DNA of 7,827 bases from an uncultured Muribaculaceae bacterium (GCA_948788915.1 CAQFOZ010000077.1:1-7827); one strand, 5' to 3'; shown: positions 1-6,590, counted from the stretch's first letter. Numbers and translations are program-made. The notes: generated from the sequence alone by a model not told the origin.

Positions 1-1
1 G

Positions 2-89
2 CGGAGCAAGCGGGATTCGAACCCGCGGTACGCTTTTGGCGCACACACGCTTTCCAGGCGTGCCTCTTCAGCCACTCGAGCATCGCTCC
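2..89 (-). tRNA. tRNA-Ser(GGA)
   Basis: Read on the minus strand this folds as a class II tRNA. The acceptor stem GGAGCGA (83-89) pairs with TTGCTCC (3-9), with one G-T pair. The anticodon stem CACGC/GCGTG closes the seven-base loop CTGGAAA, putting anticodon GGA at 53-55, which reads UCC/UCU serine codons. A long variable arm (TGCGC-CAAAA-GCGTA) is the hallmark of tRNA-Ser. The T arm is GCGGG-TTCGAAT-CCCGC. The discriminator base is G (position 2), as expected for serine. The window ends one base beyond it, so I cannot say whether CCA is encoded. Confidence 0.96.
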
Positions 90-147
90 TTGATGTGCCG
101 TCATACAGGATATACGGTTTTTACTCCATAATTCCCGATTTGCACCG

Positions 148-178
148 CGAAGTTAATGCTTTTCGAGTGATTTCACAA
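148..178 (-). promoter_or_regulatory. Candidate Bacteroidetes promoter for tRNA-Ser
   Basis: On the minus strand, TAACTTCG (148-155) differs by one base from the Bacteroidetes -7 consensus TAnnTTTG. A TTG (176-178) lies 20 bp upstream at the -33 position. The box is followed by CGGTGCAAA. Transcription would start near 140 and give a leader of about 50 nt before the tRNA 5' end at 89. This is inference from spacing and consensus only. Confidence 0.45.
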
Positions 179-206
179 TATCTTTGGCACTTTTTTATTA
201 ATTTTG
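179..206 (+). promoter_or_regulatory. Candidate -7 boxes upstream of the lipoprotein gene
   Basis: Two sequences match TAnnTTTG exactly on the plus strand: TATCTTTG (179-186) and TAATTTTG (199-206). Neither has a clear TTTG at the -33 spacing, so only half of the promoter is supported. The upstream box would give a leader of about 30 nt, the downstream one about 10 nt; I favour the upstream box. It would be the promoter of the plus-strand gene block and lies back-to-back with the tRNA promoter. Confidence 0.35.
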
Positions 207-222
207 TTGAAAATTCATAATT

Positions 223-813
223 ATGAGAACTGTACTTTTCTCTTTATCAATAGTTCTGTCTATTACCCTGCTGAGTTGCAGGGGTGGAAAGACAAATAAA
301 GCGGATGCTTTTCCTGAGAATTTCAACCAACTGACGGATACTGCGAAAGTATCTTATGTTATGAAAAATGCAACTCCAGATTCCGTGGCAAGATTTATCT
401 GCCGTGCCTCTTTAGGGCAAATAAAGGATGCGAAAATCGAAAGTATCGGAATTGCTACCAATTACGCTTATGAGAAGTATGCGGGAGATAATCTGGATCT
501 TTTTGGCAATACATACGACAGTTATATCGCCAATCTCCCTTTGGCCGACAAGATGCGTATATACGCACTCGCCGGAACCGAAGACCCACAGGGGCTCGGC
601 CTTCAACTCGGTCTCGAGTATCTGCAGTCTATCCGCGAGAACAATCTTAAACCGGAGGATGTTGAAAAAGAATTACAGGCATTCAAAAAGGCTTGTGAAA
701 ACGATCCGGAGACATATCAGCGTTTCCTTGTGGGATTCAAAACCGTGCTCAAGGCAGACAAGAACAACGATATGCCTGCGGGTATTTACGACAGATTCAT
801 TAACTATCAGTAA
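223..813 (+). CDS. Small lipoprotein of unknown function
   Basis: This encodes 196 residues. It begins with a short basic N-terminus, a hydrophobic stretch (about residues 4-17) and a lipobox LLSC with the lipidated Cys at 19, so it should be exported, cut by signal peptidase II and anchored in a membrane. The residues after Cys (RGGKTNK) are basic, with none of the acidic run that sends Bacteroidetes lipoproteins to the cell surface; a periplasm-facing position is therefore inferred. The mature part looks mainly helical, soluble and charged, with no cysteine pairs and no catalytic motif that I recognise. I do not recognise the family. The ATG is well placed for the signal peptide, but there is no strong Shine-Dalgarno. 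It ends 11 bp before the polyprenyl synthase gene and is probably co-transcribed with it; whether the functions are linked is unknown. Confidence 0.85.
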   Translation: MRTVLFSLSIVLSITLLSCRGGKTNKADAFPENFNQLTDTAKVSYVMKNATPDSVARFICRASLGQIKDAKIESIGIATNYAYEKYAGDNLDLFGNTYDSYIANLPLADKMRIYALAGTEDPQGLGLQLGLEYLQSIRENNLKPEDVEKELQAFKKACENDPETYQRFLVGFKTVLKADKNNDMPAGIYDRFINYQ

Positions 814-824
814 GCTTCACGATT

Positions 825-1793
825 ATGAAAAGCTTTTCAGACTACAGTGCCTTGGTTGACAAGGCAATCAAAGATATAAATTATCCGGACGGAGAACTGG
901 CTTCTCTTTACGAACCCATACAATACGCCATGTCGGCCGGAGGCAAACGGCTCAGACCCGGATTGATGCTCATGTCTTGCGAAGCATTTGGAGGTGATGC
1001 ATCGGCGGCAATGGATGCGGCATGCGGCATAGAAATGTTCCATAATTTTACGCTTCTACATGATGATGTGATGGACAATTCCGATACCCGCCGGGGACGT
1101 CCCTCCGTTCACGCAAAATGGAATACAAACTCCGCCATTCTTTCCGGTGATACCATGCTGACACTTGCCACCAGACTTATTTCAAAAGTACCGGACAGCA
1201 GGCTACGCCTGATACTGGATATTTTCAACAACATGGCCATACGGGTATATGAAGGCCAGGCGATGGATATGGATTTCGAGAAACGCGATGATATCACAAA
1301 GGAGGATTATATCCGCATGATCATGGACAAGACCGGGGCTTTGATAGGAGCCGCAGCCCAGATCGGAGCTTTGATAGGCGGTGCTTCCGAGAAAGAGGCA
1401 CAGGAGATGTATGAATATGGCATGATGCTGGGAATCGCGTTCCAGATACAGGATGACTGGCTGGATGTCTACGGTGATGCCTACACATTCGGGAAACCGA
1501 TAGGTGGTGATATCAATAACAATAAAAAGACTTATCTGCTACTTAGCGCAATGGAGTGCGACCCGGCTCAGCGCAAAGCGCTTGTCGATGCCATGGCTCT
1601 GGCACCGGGAGAAACAAAAGTACGAATTGTGACCAACATTTATGACCGGCTTAAGATCTCGGAAATCAGCCGAAAAGCAGTCGGACACTATTCCGCACTT
1701 GCCACGGCTGCATTGAAAAGAGCCGGTATTCCGGAAGAAAATAAGGAACTGTTCCGCAAACTTACTGACAAACTTACAGGACGCAAGATATGA
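825..1793 (+). CDS. Short-chain polyprenyl diphosphate synthase (FPP/GGPP synthase type)
   Basis: This cytoplasmic trans-prenyltransferase condenses isopentenyl diphosphate with allylic diphosphates to make C15/C20 isoprenoid precursors for undecaprenyl phosphate and quinone synthesis. Visible motifs in order are GGKRLRP (39-45), the first Asp-rich motif DDVMD (80-84) followed by RRG (89-91), K169-T170, FQ (206-207), the second Asp-rich motif DDWLD (210-214), and GKPIGGD (223-229) with KKT (234-236). All Mg-diphosphate-binding residues are present. The first motif is the DDxxD form without the two-residue insertion of E. coli IspA. A Phe lies five residues before it (residue 75), a position where an aromatic limits chain length in known GGPP/FPP synthases, so a short product is inferred; the exact length cannot be read from sequence. 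At 322 residues it is of normal length. Its stop overlaps the tatD-family start (ATGA), implying translational coupling. Confidence 0.93.
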   Translation: MKSFSDYSALVDKAIKDINYPDGELASLYEPIQYAMSAGGKRLRPGLMLMSCEAFGGDASAAMDAACGIEMFHNFTLLHDDVMDNSDTRRGRPSVHAKWNTNSAILSGDTMLTLATRLISKVPDSRLRLILDIFNNMAIRVYEGQAMDMDFEKRDDITKEDYIRMIMDKTGALIGAAAQIGALIGGASEKEAQEMYEYGMMLGIAFQIQDDWLDVYGDAYTFGKPIGGDINNNKKTYLLLSAMECDPAQRKALVDAMALAPGETKVRIVTNIYDRLKISEISRKAVGHYSALATAALKRAGIPEENKELFRKLTDKLTGRKI

Positions 1794-2563
1794 CCGACAC
1801 TCACACCCACCTTTACATGGAGGATTTTGACGGTGAAAAGGAGGATGCCGTACGCCGAGCCATCGATGCCGGTGTAGGAATGATGATATTCCCTGCTGTC
1901 TCGCATGAATCAAACAGAGATATGATTTCTCTGGCCGAAAAATTCCCACAAAACACCCGCTTTTGCGTAGGTCTGCATCCTACTGAACTCGGAGAAGCGT
2001 GGCGTTCGGATCTTGACTGCATTGAAATGATGCTTAATGACCCAAGGGTGGTGGCAATTGGAGAGACCGGCATTGATTTGCATTGGGACAAAAGTAACCT
2101 AAAATCCCAGCAGGAGGCTTTTGCCAGACAGCTTACCTGGGCGGCAGATCACAACCTTCCTTTGATAATACACTGTCGCGACGGAGTGGAGGAGACTCTG
2201 GAAGTTATCGGCAAATTTAACGGCAAACTGCCTGTAATGATCTTTCATAGCTTCACATCAGGAATCAGCGATGTAAGAAGAATACGGGAAGTATGCGATC
2301 CTTATTTCGGAATAAACGGAGTGGTAACCTTCAAGAATGCAGAATCCCTGCGCGAGGCTCTGCCGGAAATAGGGATAGAGCGGATTGTCCTCGAAACAGA
2401 CGCCCCCTACCTCTCCCCTGTCCCCTACCGAGGAACAAGAAACGAAAGCAGACATATTCCCATCATATGCAACAAAGTGGCGGAAGTATTAGGCATATCC
2501 ACAGAGGAGGCAGAACACATCACAGACCGCAATGCAGCAATGATTTTTGGTTTTAAAATTTAA
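1790..2563 (+). CDS. TatD family metal-dependent hydrolase (DNase)
   Basis: This is a TIM-barrel amidohydrolase-fold nuclease of the TatD/YcfH/YjjV family; characterised members are Mg-dependent 3'-5' exonucleases or DNases acting in the cytoplasm. The metal-site residues are all visible: DTHTH with His5 and His7, GETG with Glu92, IIHCRD with His128, FHSF with His153, and ETDAPYL with Asp204. The GLHP motif (61-64) and the C-terminal TDRNAAMIFGF segment are also typical. At 257 residues it is full length. The start ATG sits inside the stop of the polyprenyl synthase gene (4-bp ATGA overlap), so translation is probably coupled; this fixes the start and matches the MTDTHTH opening common in the family. 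It could not be assigned to TatD, YcfH or YjjV specifically, and no link to the Tat secretion pathway is implied. Confidence 0.94.
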   Translation: MTDTHTHLYMEDFDGEKEDAVRRAIDAGVGMMIFPAVSHESNRDMISLAEKFPQNTRFCVGLHPTELGEAWRSDLDCIEMMLNDPRVVAIGETGIDLHWDKSNLKSQQEAFARQLTWAADHNLPLIIHCRDGVEETLEVIGKFNGKLPVMIFHSFTSGISDVRRIREVCDPYFGINGVVTFKNAESLREALPEIGIERIVLETDAPYLSPVPYRGTRNESRHIPIICNKVAEVLGISTEEAEHITDRNAAMIFGFKI

Positions 2564-2607
2564 AGGAACGGAGTTTATCCTCCTAACAAATACAAATGTA
2601 ATAGATT

Positions 2608-4605
2608 TTGTTTACTTTACCCCTACAACAGCCTGTTGCCATCTTTTTGTTGGTACTGGTTCTGATACTACTCGGACCGTTTTTGTTCCGTCGTCTCAGG
2701 ATTCCGTCGGTTGTGGGCATGATTATAGCCGGAATAGTTGTCGGTCCCTACGGACTCAATCTTCTTGAACGGGACGCAAGTTTCCGGATTTTCGGAGAAG
2801 TAGGCATTCTATATATAATGTTCCAGGCGGCGGTAGAGATCGACATGTTTCACATGCGCCAGAATCTGAAAAAGGGTTTTGTATTCGGTTTGCTGTCATT
2901 CATAATTCCTATGGCTGCAGGAATATTCGGATCCAGATATGCATTAGGCACAGCATGGGACACATCCATCCTTATTGCTACTATGTATGCCTCCCATACT
3001 CTTATATCCTACCCGATTGTAAGCCGGTTCGGGCTCTCTGGCAACAAAGGCGTAACGATTGCCGTATGTGGCACTATCATAGCTGTACTTCTTGCCCTTA
3101 TAGCGCTCGCCCAGGTAGTGGCATTGCGGATATCAGGAGCATTTGACTGGAGAAGTGTGCTGAATCTGGTAGTGATGATGGCTGTCTACATGGCAGGAGT
3201 AGGTTATTGCTTCCCCTGGCTGACACGGAGAGTGTTCAGCATGAACAACGACCCAATCACACAGTTCATTTTCATTCTGGCACTTGTATTCATTGCCTCG
3301 CTGCTTGCCCAGCTCATCGGTCTTGAAGCTATCCTCGGTGCGTTTTATGCCGGGCTGGTTCTCAACAAAATGATTCCGGCAAGATCCGGGCTGATGAAGA
3401 ATCTCCGTTTTGTAGGCGATGCCATATTTATTCCATATTTCCTTATTGGTGTCGGTATGCTGATAAACGTAAGTGTGATTTTCCGTGGTTTTAACGTGGC
3501 TTGGATAACACTTAATATGGTAGTTATAGCCCTCTCCTCAAAATGGCTGGCAGCCTTTATCACCGGCAAGATATTCGGTCTCGGACGCGATGACTGCAAC
3601 CTTATGTTTGGTCTGACTTCCGGCAAAGCAGCCGCTACAATCGCGGCTACAATGATCGGATTCAAATATGGGCTTGTCTCGGAAGACATAATGAACGGAG
3701 CGGTGATTATGATACTGATATGTTGTATAATATCATCTGTTGTAACAGCGCGTGCTGCCCGTAAAATCAGAATTCGGATCACAGCCGAAAGTCTGAGCAA
3801 CGACGAGCTAACCCCTGGAGAATACGCAAGACAGCTTGTTGCGGTTGCAAATCCCGTAACCTCGGAAGGTCTGATGCGCATGGCTCTCTTCATGCGCGCA
3901 CCGAGCAACCCGAATCCTGTTGTCACACTGTTCATACGCAATAACGACGACACCGCCATTGCACAGATGGGACGTGCGGCAATGCAGTCGGCGATATCAG
4001 TGGCAGAATCGATGGAGATTCCGCTTAAAGAGATTGAAAGATACGACATAAACGTTGTCTCAGGACTAATTAATGTAAGCAAAGAGGAGAAGTCTACGGA
4101 AATACTTATAGGTCTGCACAGAAAAGCAAACATAGTAGACTCTTTTTTCGGTGCAATGATAGAACAGCTTCTTAATTCGACCAATAAGATGGTGCTTCTG
4201 TCAAGATGTTTCATTCCCGTAGACACTATCAACAGAATTGTGATAATAGTACCGGAGAACGCTGAATATGAGACCGGTTTTAAACTCTGGCTGATGCGTA
4301 TTGCCAATCTGGGGGCACAAGTATCGGCAAGATTGCTTTTTGTGTCACGCAAAAACACGTCGGAGATAATCAACAACACCATAAACGAGGAGAAATATGC
4401 CGTAAGACACGATTACCGTCTTATAGACTCGTGGGATGAGTTTATACTTCTCTCGGGGGAAGTGGAAGAAGAGGATCTTCTTGTCGTGATCGGTGCCAGA
4501 AAAGATTCCATATCTTACTCCTCAGATCTTGAGAACATGCCGGGATATCTTGGCAGACATTTCAAACGCCATAATCTTCTGATGATTTATCCAAGACAAT
4601 ACTAA
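2608..4605 (+). CDS. CPA2-type cation:proton antiporter with C-terminal cytoplasmic domain
   Basis: This is an inner-membrane protein of 665 residues with two parts. Residues 8-385 form about 12-13 hydrophobic helices of the Na+/H+ exchanger fold. Family signatures are VGMIIAGIVVGPYGLNLL (36-53), SHTLISYPIVSRFGL (129-143), GAFYAGLVLN (244-253), FIPYFLIGVGMLI (274-286) and AAATIAATMIGF (341-352). Residues ~390-665 are soluble and resemble the universal-stress-like tail of such antiporters. The usual role is exchange of Na+ or K+ for H+. Oddly, the helix after VSRFGL reads CGTIIAVLLAL: where homologues carry DD or TD for ion binding, here are Ala159-Val160. Transport activity is therefore uncertain. 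There is no ATG start: TTG at 2608 or ATT at 2605 must be used, because TAG at 2602 closes the frame, and the first downstream Met would cost helix 1. It follows the TatD gene by 44 bp. Confidence 0.88.
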   Translation: MFTLPLQQPVAIFLLVLVLILLGPFLFRRLRIPSVVGMIIAGIVVGPYGLNLLERDASFRIFGEVGILYIMFQAAVEIDMFHMRQNLKKGFVFGLLSFIIPMAAGIFGSRYALGTAWDTSILIATMYASHTLISYPIVSRFGLSGNKGVTIAVCGTIIAVLLALIALAQVVALRISGAFDWRSVLNLVVMMAVYMAGVGYCFPWLTRRVFSMNNDPITQFIFILALVFIASLLAQLIGLEAILGAFYAGLVLNKMIPARSGLMKNLRFVGDAIFIPYFLIGVGMLINVSVIFRGFNVAWITLNMVVIALSSKWLAAFITGKIFGLGRDDCNLMFGLTSGKAAATIAATMIGFKYGLVSEDIMNGAVIMILICCIISSVVTARAARKIRIRITAESLSNDELTPGEYARQLVAVANPVTSEGLMRMALFMRAPSNPNPVVTLFIRNNDDTAIAQMGRAAMQSAISVAESMEIPLKEIERYDINVVSGLINVSKEEKSTEILIGLHRKANIVDSFFGAMIEQLLNSTNKMVLLSRCFIPVDTINRIVIIVPENAEYETGFKLWLMRIANLGAQVSARLLFVSRKNTSEIINNTINEEKYAVRHDYRLIDSWDEFILLSGEVEEEDLLVVIGARKDSISYSSDLENMPGYLGRHFKRHNLLMIYPRQY

Positions 4606-4609
4606 TCAA

Positions 4610-4631
4610 ATATATAAGTTATATATAAGTT
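4610..4631. repeat. Perfect 11-bp tandem duplication
   Basis: ATATATAAGTT occurs twice head to tail (4610-4620 and 4621-4631), filling most of the gap between the antiporter and HAD genes and ending 15 bp before the HAD start codon. It is AT-rich and could reflect replication slippage or affect local promoter or leader function; nothing in it matches a TAnnTTTG box. Confidence 0.8.
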
Positions 4632-4646
4632 AGCAACAAGAAGTAA

Positions 4647-5267
4647 ATGATAAAGAATATCTTATTTGACATGGGTGGTGTGATCTTCCGACAGACCACC
4701 GAAAAAGCCTTTAGTCTTTTTCAGGAAGCGGGCATAGATCCTGACAAATACATGGGGCGACATGGTCAACGCGATTTTTTTCTCGACCTTGAAATGGGAC
4801 GCATAGACAAAAATGAGTTCTGTCGCAGAATGTCAGAGGCCACAGGCAGAGAAGTCAGCTTACAGGAAGCATCAGAGTGCTGGCAAGGCTTTTACGGCGG
4901 AGTGAAACCGGAAATACTGAAAGCTCTGACAGAACTGAGAAAGCATTACTATCTCGGGCTTCTTTCCAACACAAACCCGTTTATGATGGATCTGACAAAT
5001 TCTCCGGATTTCAGTGAGGCCCGATTACCTATATCAAGCTATTTCGACAGGATGTTCCTTAGCTACGAGATGAAAGAATACAAGCCCGATACAGCCATAT
5101 TCCGCAAAGCTCTTGAACAGGATGGGCTGAAACCTGAAGAAACTTTGTTTGTAGATGACAGCATGTCGAACATAGAAGGGGCAGCCAAAGCGGGACTGAA
5201 AACCCTGTTTGTGACTACTAACGAAGACTGGCGACAACCACTTGAAGAGTATCTGCACAATTCATAA
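4647..5267 (+). CDS. HAD-superfamily phosphatase, YihX-like
   Basis: This is a cytoplasmic haloacid-dehalogenase-fold hydrolase of 206 residues. Motif I is FDMGGV with nucleophile Asp8; motif II is SNTN (Ser107); motif III is Lys146-Pro147; motif IV is VDDSMSNIEGA with Asp170-Asp171. A helical cap lies between residues ~15 and 90. Gly10 replaces the usual second Asp of motif I, which is also the case in E. coli YihX (DLGNV), an alpha-glucose-1-phosphate phosphatase. The SNTN segment, the gap to the KPD motif and the NIEGA ending also match YihX in layout, so a sugar-phosphate or similar small phosphomonoester is the inferred substrate. HAD specificities cannot be read reliably from sequence. 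The start has only a weak purine stretch upstream (AACAAGAAG). It is the last gene of the plus-strand block, 41 bp after the antiporter. Confidence 0.87.
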   Translation: MIKNILFDMGGVIFRQTTEKAFSLFQEAGIDPDKYMGRHGQRDFFLDLEMGRIDKNEFCRRMSEATGREVSLQEASECWQGFYGGVKPEILKALTELRKHYYLGLLSNTNPFMMDLTNSPDFSEARLPISSYFDRMFLSYEMKEYKPDTAIFRKALEQDGLKPEETLFVDDSMSNIEGAAKAGLKTLFVTTNEDWRQPLEEYLHNS

Positions 5268-5342
5268 CCGCCCGCTCAATCATTCTTATAAAGTGAAATA
5301 CTTTGGATCTGAGAAACTGTTCAAATGTATCCAAATAAACAA

Positions 5343-5363
5343 AAGCCGGCTCAACGCCGGCTT
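5343..5363 (-). terminator. Hairpin terminator between convergent genes
   Basis: AAGCCGGC (5343-5350), loop TCAAC, GCCGGCTT (5356-5363) form a perfect 8-bp GC-rich stem. Read on the minus strand the stem runs into TTTTGTTTATTT, a good U-rich tail, so it should end the gpsA-like transcript about 80 nt after its stop codon. On the plus strand the tail (CTGCATTTC) is poor, but the hairpin may still help end the operon that finishes with the HAD gene. Confidence 0.8.
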
Positions 5364-5442
5364 CTGCATTTCATGACAAAGATATCTATATATTAGTAAA
5401 GTTTGTAGTAAAATTAATAGCATTAGGATTCACCCGCGACAA

Positions 5443-6504
5443 TCAGTCGTTATGGGGAAGCAGGTGTTCATATGTGAAATCTTCCCATGGAAGATCTGCG
5501 TCAGCTTTGCCTTTGTCAAGAATGTCGACAATGTGCATAAGCAAGGGGAAGTCCTTAAGGTCAACAAGACCGAGCTCTGCCTTACGGCGTATAGCCTGAC
5601 CCATGATACGTGTTATTACAAGGCTTTCAAGTGTAATGCCAGCAAGAGCTTCTGTAACCTGATCGTAATCAAGACCCTGACCCATCAGCACACCACAACG
5701 GCGTGTGCGTCCGCTGAAGATTGTAACATAAAGGTCACCAAGACCGATGCACTCGCTCTCGAATGTACCACCTTGCAATTGCATAAGTGCGTGTGTCTCG
5801 CGCACAGCTTGCGTGAACGTGCCCGCCTGTGAATTATAATGCTGCGGCTCGTCCTCACCGTGCCAACGTGTGTTAAGACCTACAGCAAGTGTAACAGCCA
5901 TGGCGAAAGCGTTCTTCAAAGCAACTGCACTTTCAAGACCTATAACGTCGTTTGTCAGCGAGATATGATAATACGGACGTTCCATAGCTTTCTTCATCAT
6001 GCGGAGAGCCTTGTTGTCTTTTCCGCAGAAGCCCACTTCTGTAGGATCTTTGAAAACAAGCTCATATGATGTGCACGGACCGCCTACAGCGCAAACATCG
6101 CGTACTATACCACGCTTTGCAAGCTCACTGATCCAGTACCCCGGATATGAAAGCAATGAACCGTCCTCTGTGGCACGCAGTCCTTTGGTAACAGAGAGAA
6201 CAGGCATGGCCGGATCCAGTTTTGTAAGAATTTCTTCCAGGAACCAATCAACGCCAAAGCTTGAAACTCCGCCAATTACAAAATCAGAGCCCTTTACCAC
6301 TTCTTCCCAGTCTTTGAAGTAATGGAAATGCACATTCTCCGGGAAAGGACGACAGAATTTCTCATGCTTACCGTTCTTTATATAGCCGTCTATTATCTCA
6401 TCGTCAAGACATGTACCTACAATATGAACATCATTCCCATTTTCTGCTGCCGGAAAAGCGAGAGCTGATCCCATCATGCCGGCTCCAATAATTGTAATCT
6501 TCAT
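5443..6504 (-). CDS. gpsA: NAD(P)-dependent glycerol-3-phosphate dehydrogenase, divergent GpsA type
   Basis: This cytoplasmic enzyme of 353 residues has the two-domain GpsA architecture, interconverting dihydroxyacetone phosphate and sn-glycerol 3-phosphate, the backbone for phospholipids. The N-terminal Rossmann domain shows GAGMMG (7-12). Further motifs are SVTKGL with Lys107, GGPCTSYE (141-148) for the usual GPsfAxE, ALKN with catalytic Lys197, GLGDL (254-258) and GRTRRCG (265-271). The last is normally (S/G)RNR; the Asn that contacts G3P in characterised enzymes is Thr267 here. The segment after strand 2 (GTCLDD) also differs from classical GpsA, so this belongs to a divergent branch. G3P remains the best substrate guess, but another polyol phosphate is possible. 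The start ATG directly precedes MKITIIGAG. The promoter and palindrome upstream and the divergent LacI-type regulator imply sugar-responsive control rather than constitutive expression. Confidence 0.83.
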   Translation of the reverse strand: MKITIIGAGMMGSALAFPAAENGNDVHIVGTCLDDEIIDGYIKNGKHEKFCRPFPENVHFHYFKDWEEVVKGSDFVIGGVSSFGVDWFLEEILTKLDPAMPVLSVTKGLRATEDGSLLSYPGYWISELAKRGIVRDVCAVGGPCTSYELVFKDPTEVGFCGKDNKALRMMKKAMERPYYHISLTNDVIGLESAVALKNAFAMAVTLAVGLNTRWHGEDEPQHYNSQAGTFTQAVRETHALMQLQGGTFESECIGLGDLYVTIFSGRTRRCGVLMGQGLDYDQVTEALAGITLESLVITRIMGQAIRRKAELGLVDLKDFPLLMHIVDILDKGKADADLPWEDFTYEHLLPHND

Positions 6505-6537
6505 AATATTTATTTGTTGTTTGTATTATTTATTTGC

Positions 6538-6549
6538 GTGCACGTGCAC
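6538..6549. promoter_or_regulatory. Perfect palindrome, candidate LacI-family operator
   Basis: GTGCACGTGCAC is a perfect 12-bp palindrome with CG at its centre. LacI-family dimers bind such palindromes and insert a hinge-helix leucine at the central CG step. It lies between the divergent gpsA-like and lacI-family genes, starting about 4-6 nt downstream of the predicted gpsA transcription start, a position suited to repression. Binding by the neighbouring regulator is inferred. Confidence 0.68.
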
Positions 6550-6559
6550 ATCGACACCA

Positions 6560-6590
6560 CAAAGTTATAACAGTTTTTTTAATTTTCAAA
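6560..6590 (-). promoter_or_regulatory. Consensus Bacteroidetes promoter for the gpsA-like gene
   Basis: On the minus strand TTTG (6587-6590) is followed after exactly 19 bp by TAACTTTG (6560-6567), a full match to the -33 TTTG / -7 TAnnTTTG promoter of Bacteroides. Transcription would begin near 6553-6555, giving an AT-rich leader of about 50 nt without a Shine-Dalgarno sequence. The palindrome at 6538-6549 is inside the start of that leader. Confidence 0.72.

Noticed and set aside
1338..1378. Repeated GCTTTGATAGG, 30 bp apart, inside the polyprenyl synthase gene.
   Set aside because: It encodes GALIGAAAQI-GALIGG, a normal Ala/Gly-rich helix region in this family; no duplication beyond it.
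2547..2768. Plus-strand frame of 73 codons bridging the end of the TatD gene and the antiporter start, considered as a small gene or an out-of-frame antiporter N-terminus.
   Set aside because: Its translation after the overlap is not hydrophobic as helix 1 requires, whereas the TTG-started frame gives the expected FTLP opening and helix; no frameshift is needed.
3345..4382. Long open frame of 345 codons on the minus strand, antisense to the antiporter.
   Set aside because: It lies wholly within a gene with clear family motifs, its translation is rich in Ser/Ile/Arg with no recognisable domain, and it has no promoter or start context; it is a by-product of codon use.
4668..4676. Missing second Asp of HAD motif I (DMG rather than DxD) as a sign of an inactive enzyme.
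   Set aside because: YihX-type phosphatases naturally have Gly here and are active; the other catalytic motifs are intact.
5452..6322. Several plus-strand open frames opposite the gpsA-like gene.
   Set aside because: They are antisense shadows with odd composition (many Cys and Ser) and no domain or start signals; the minus-strand gene shows complete dehydrogenase motifs.
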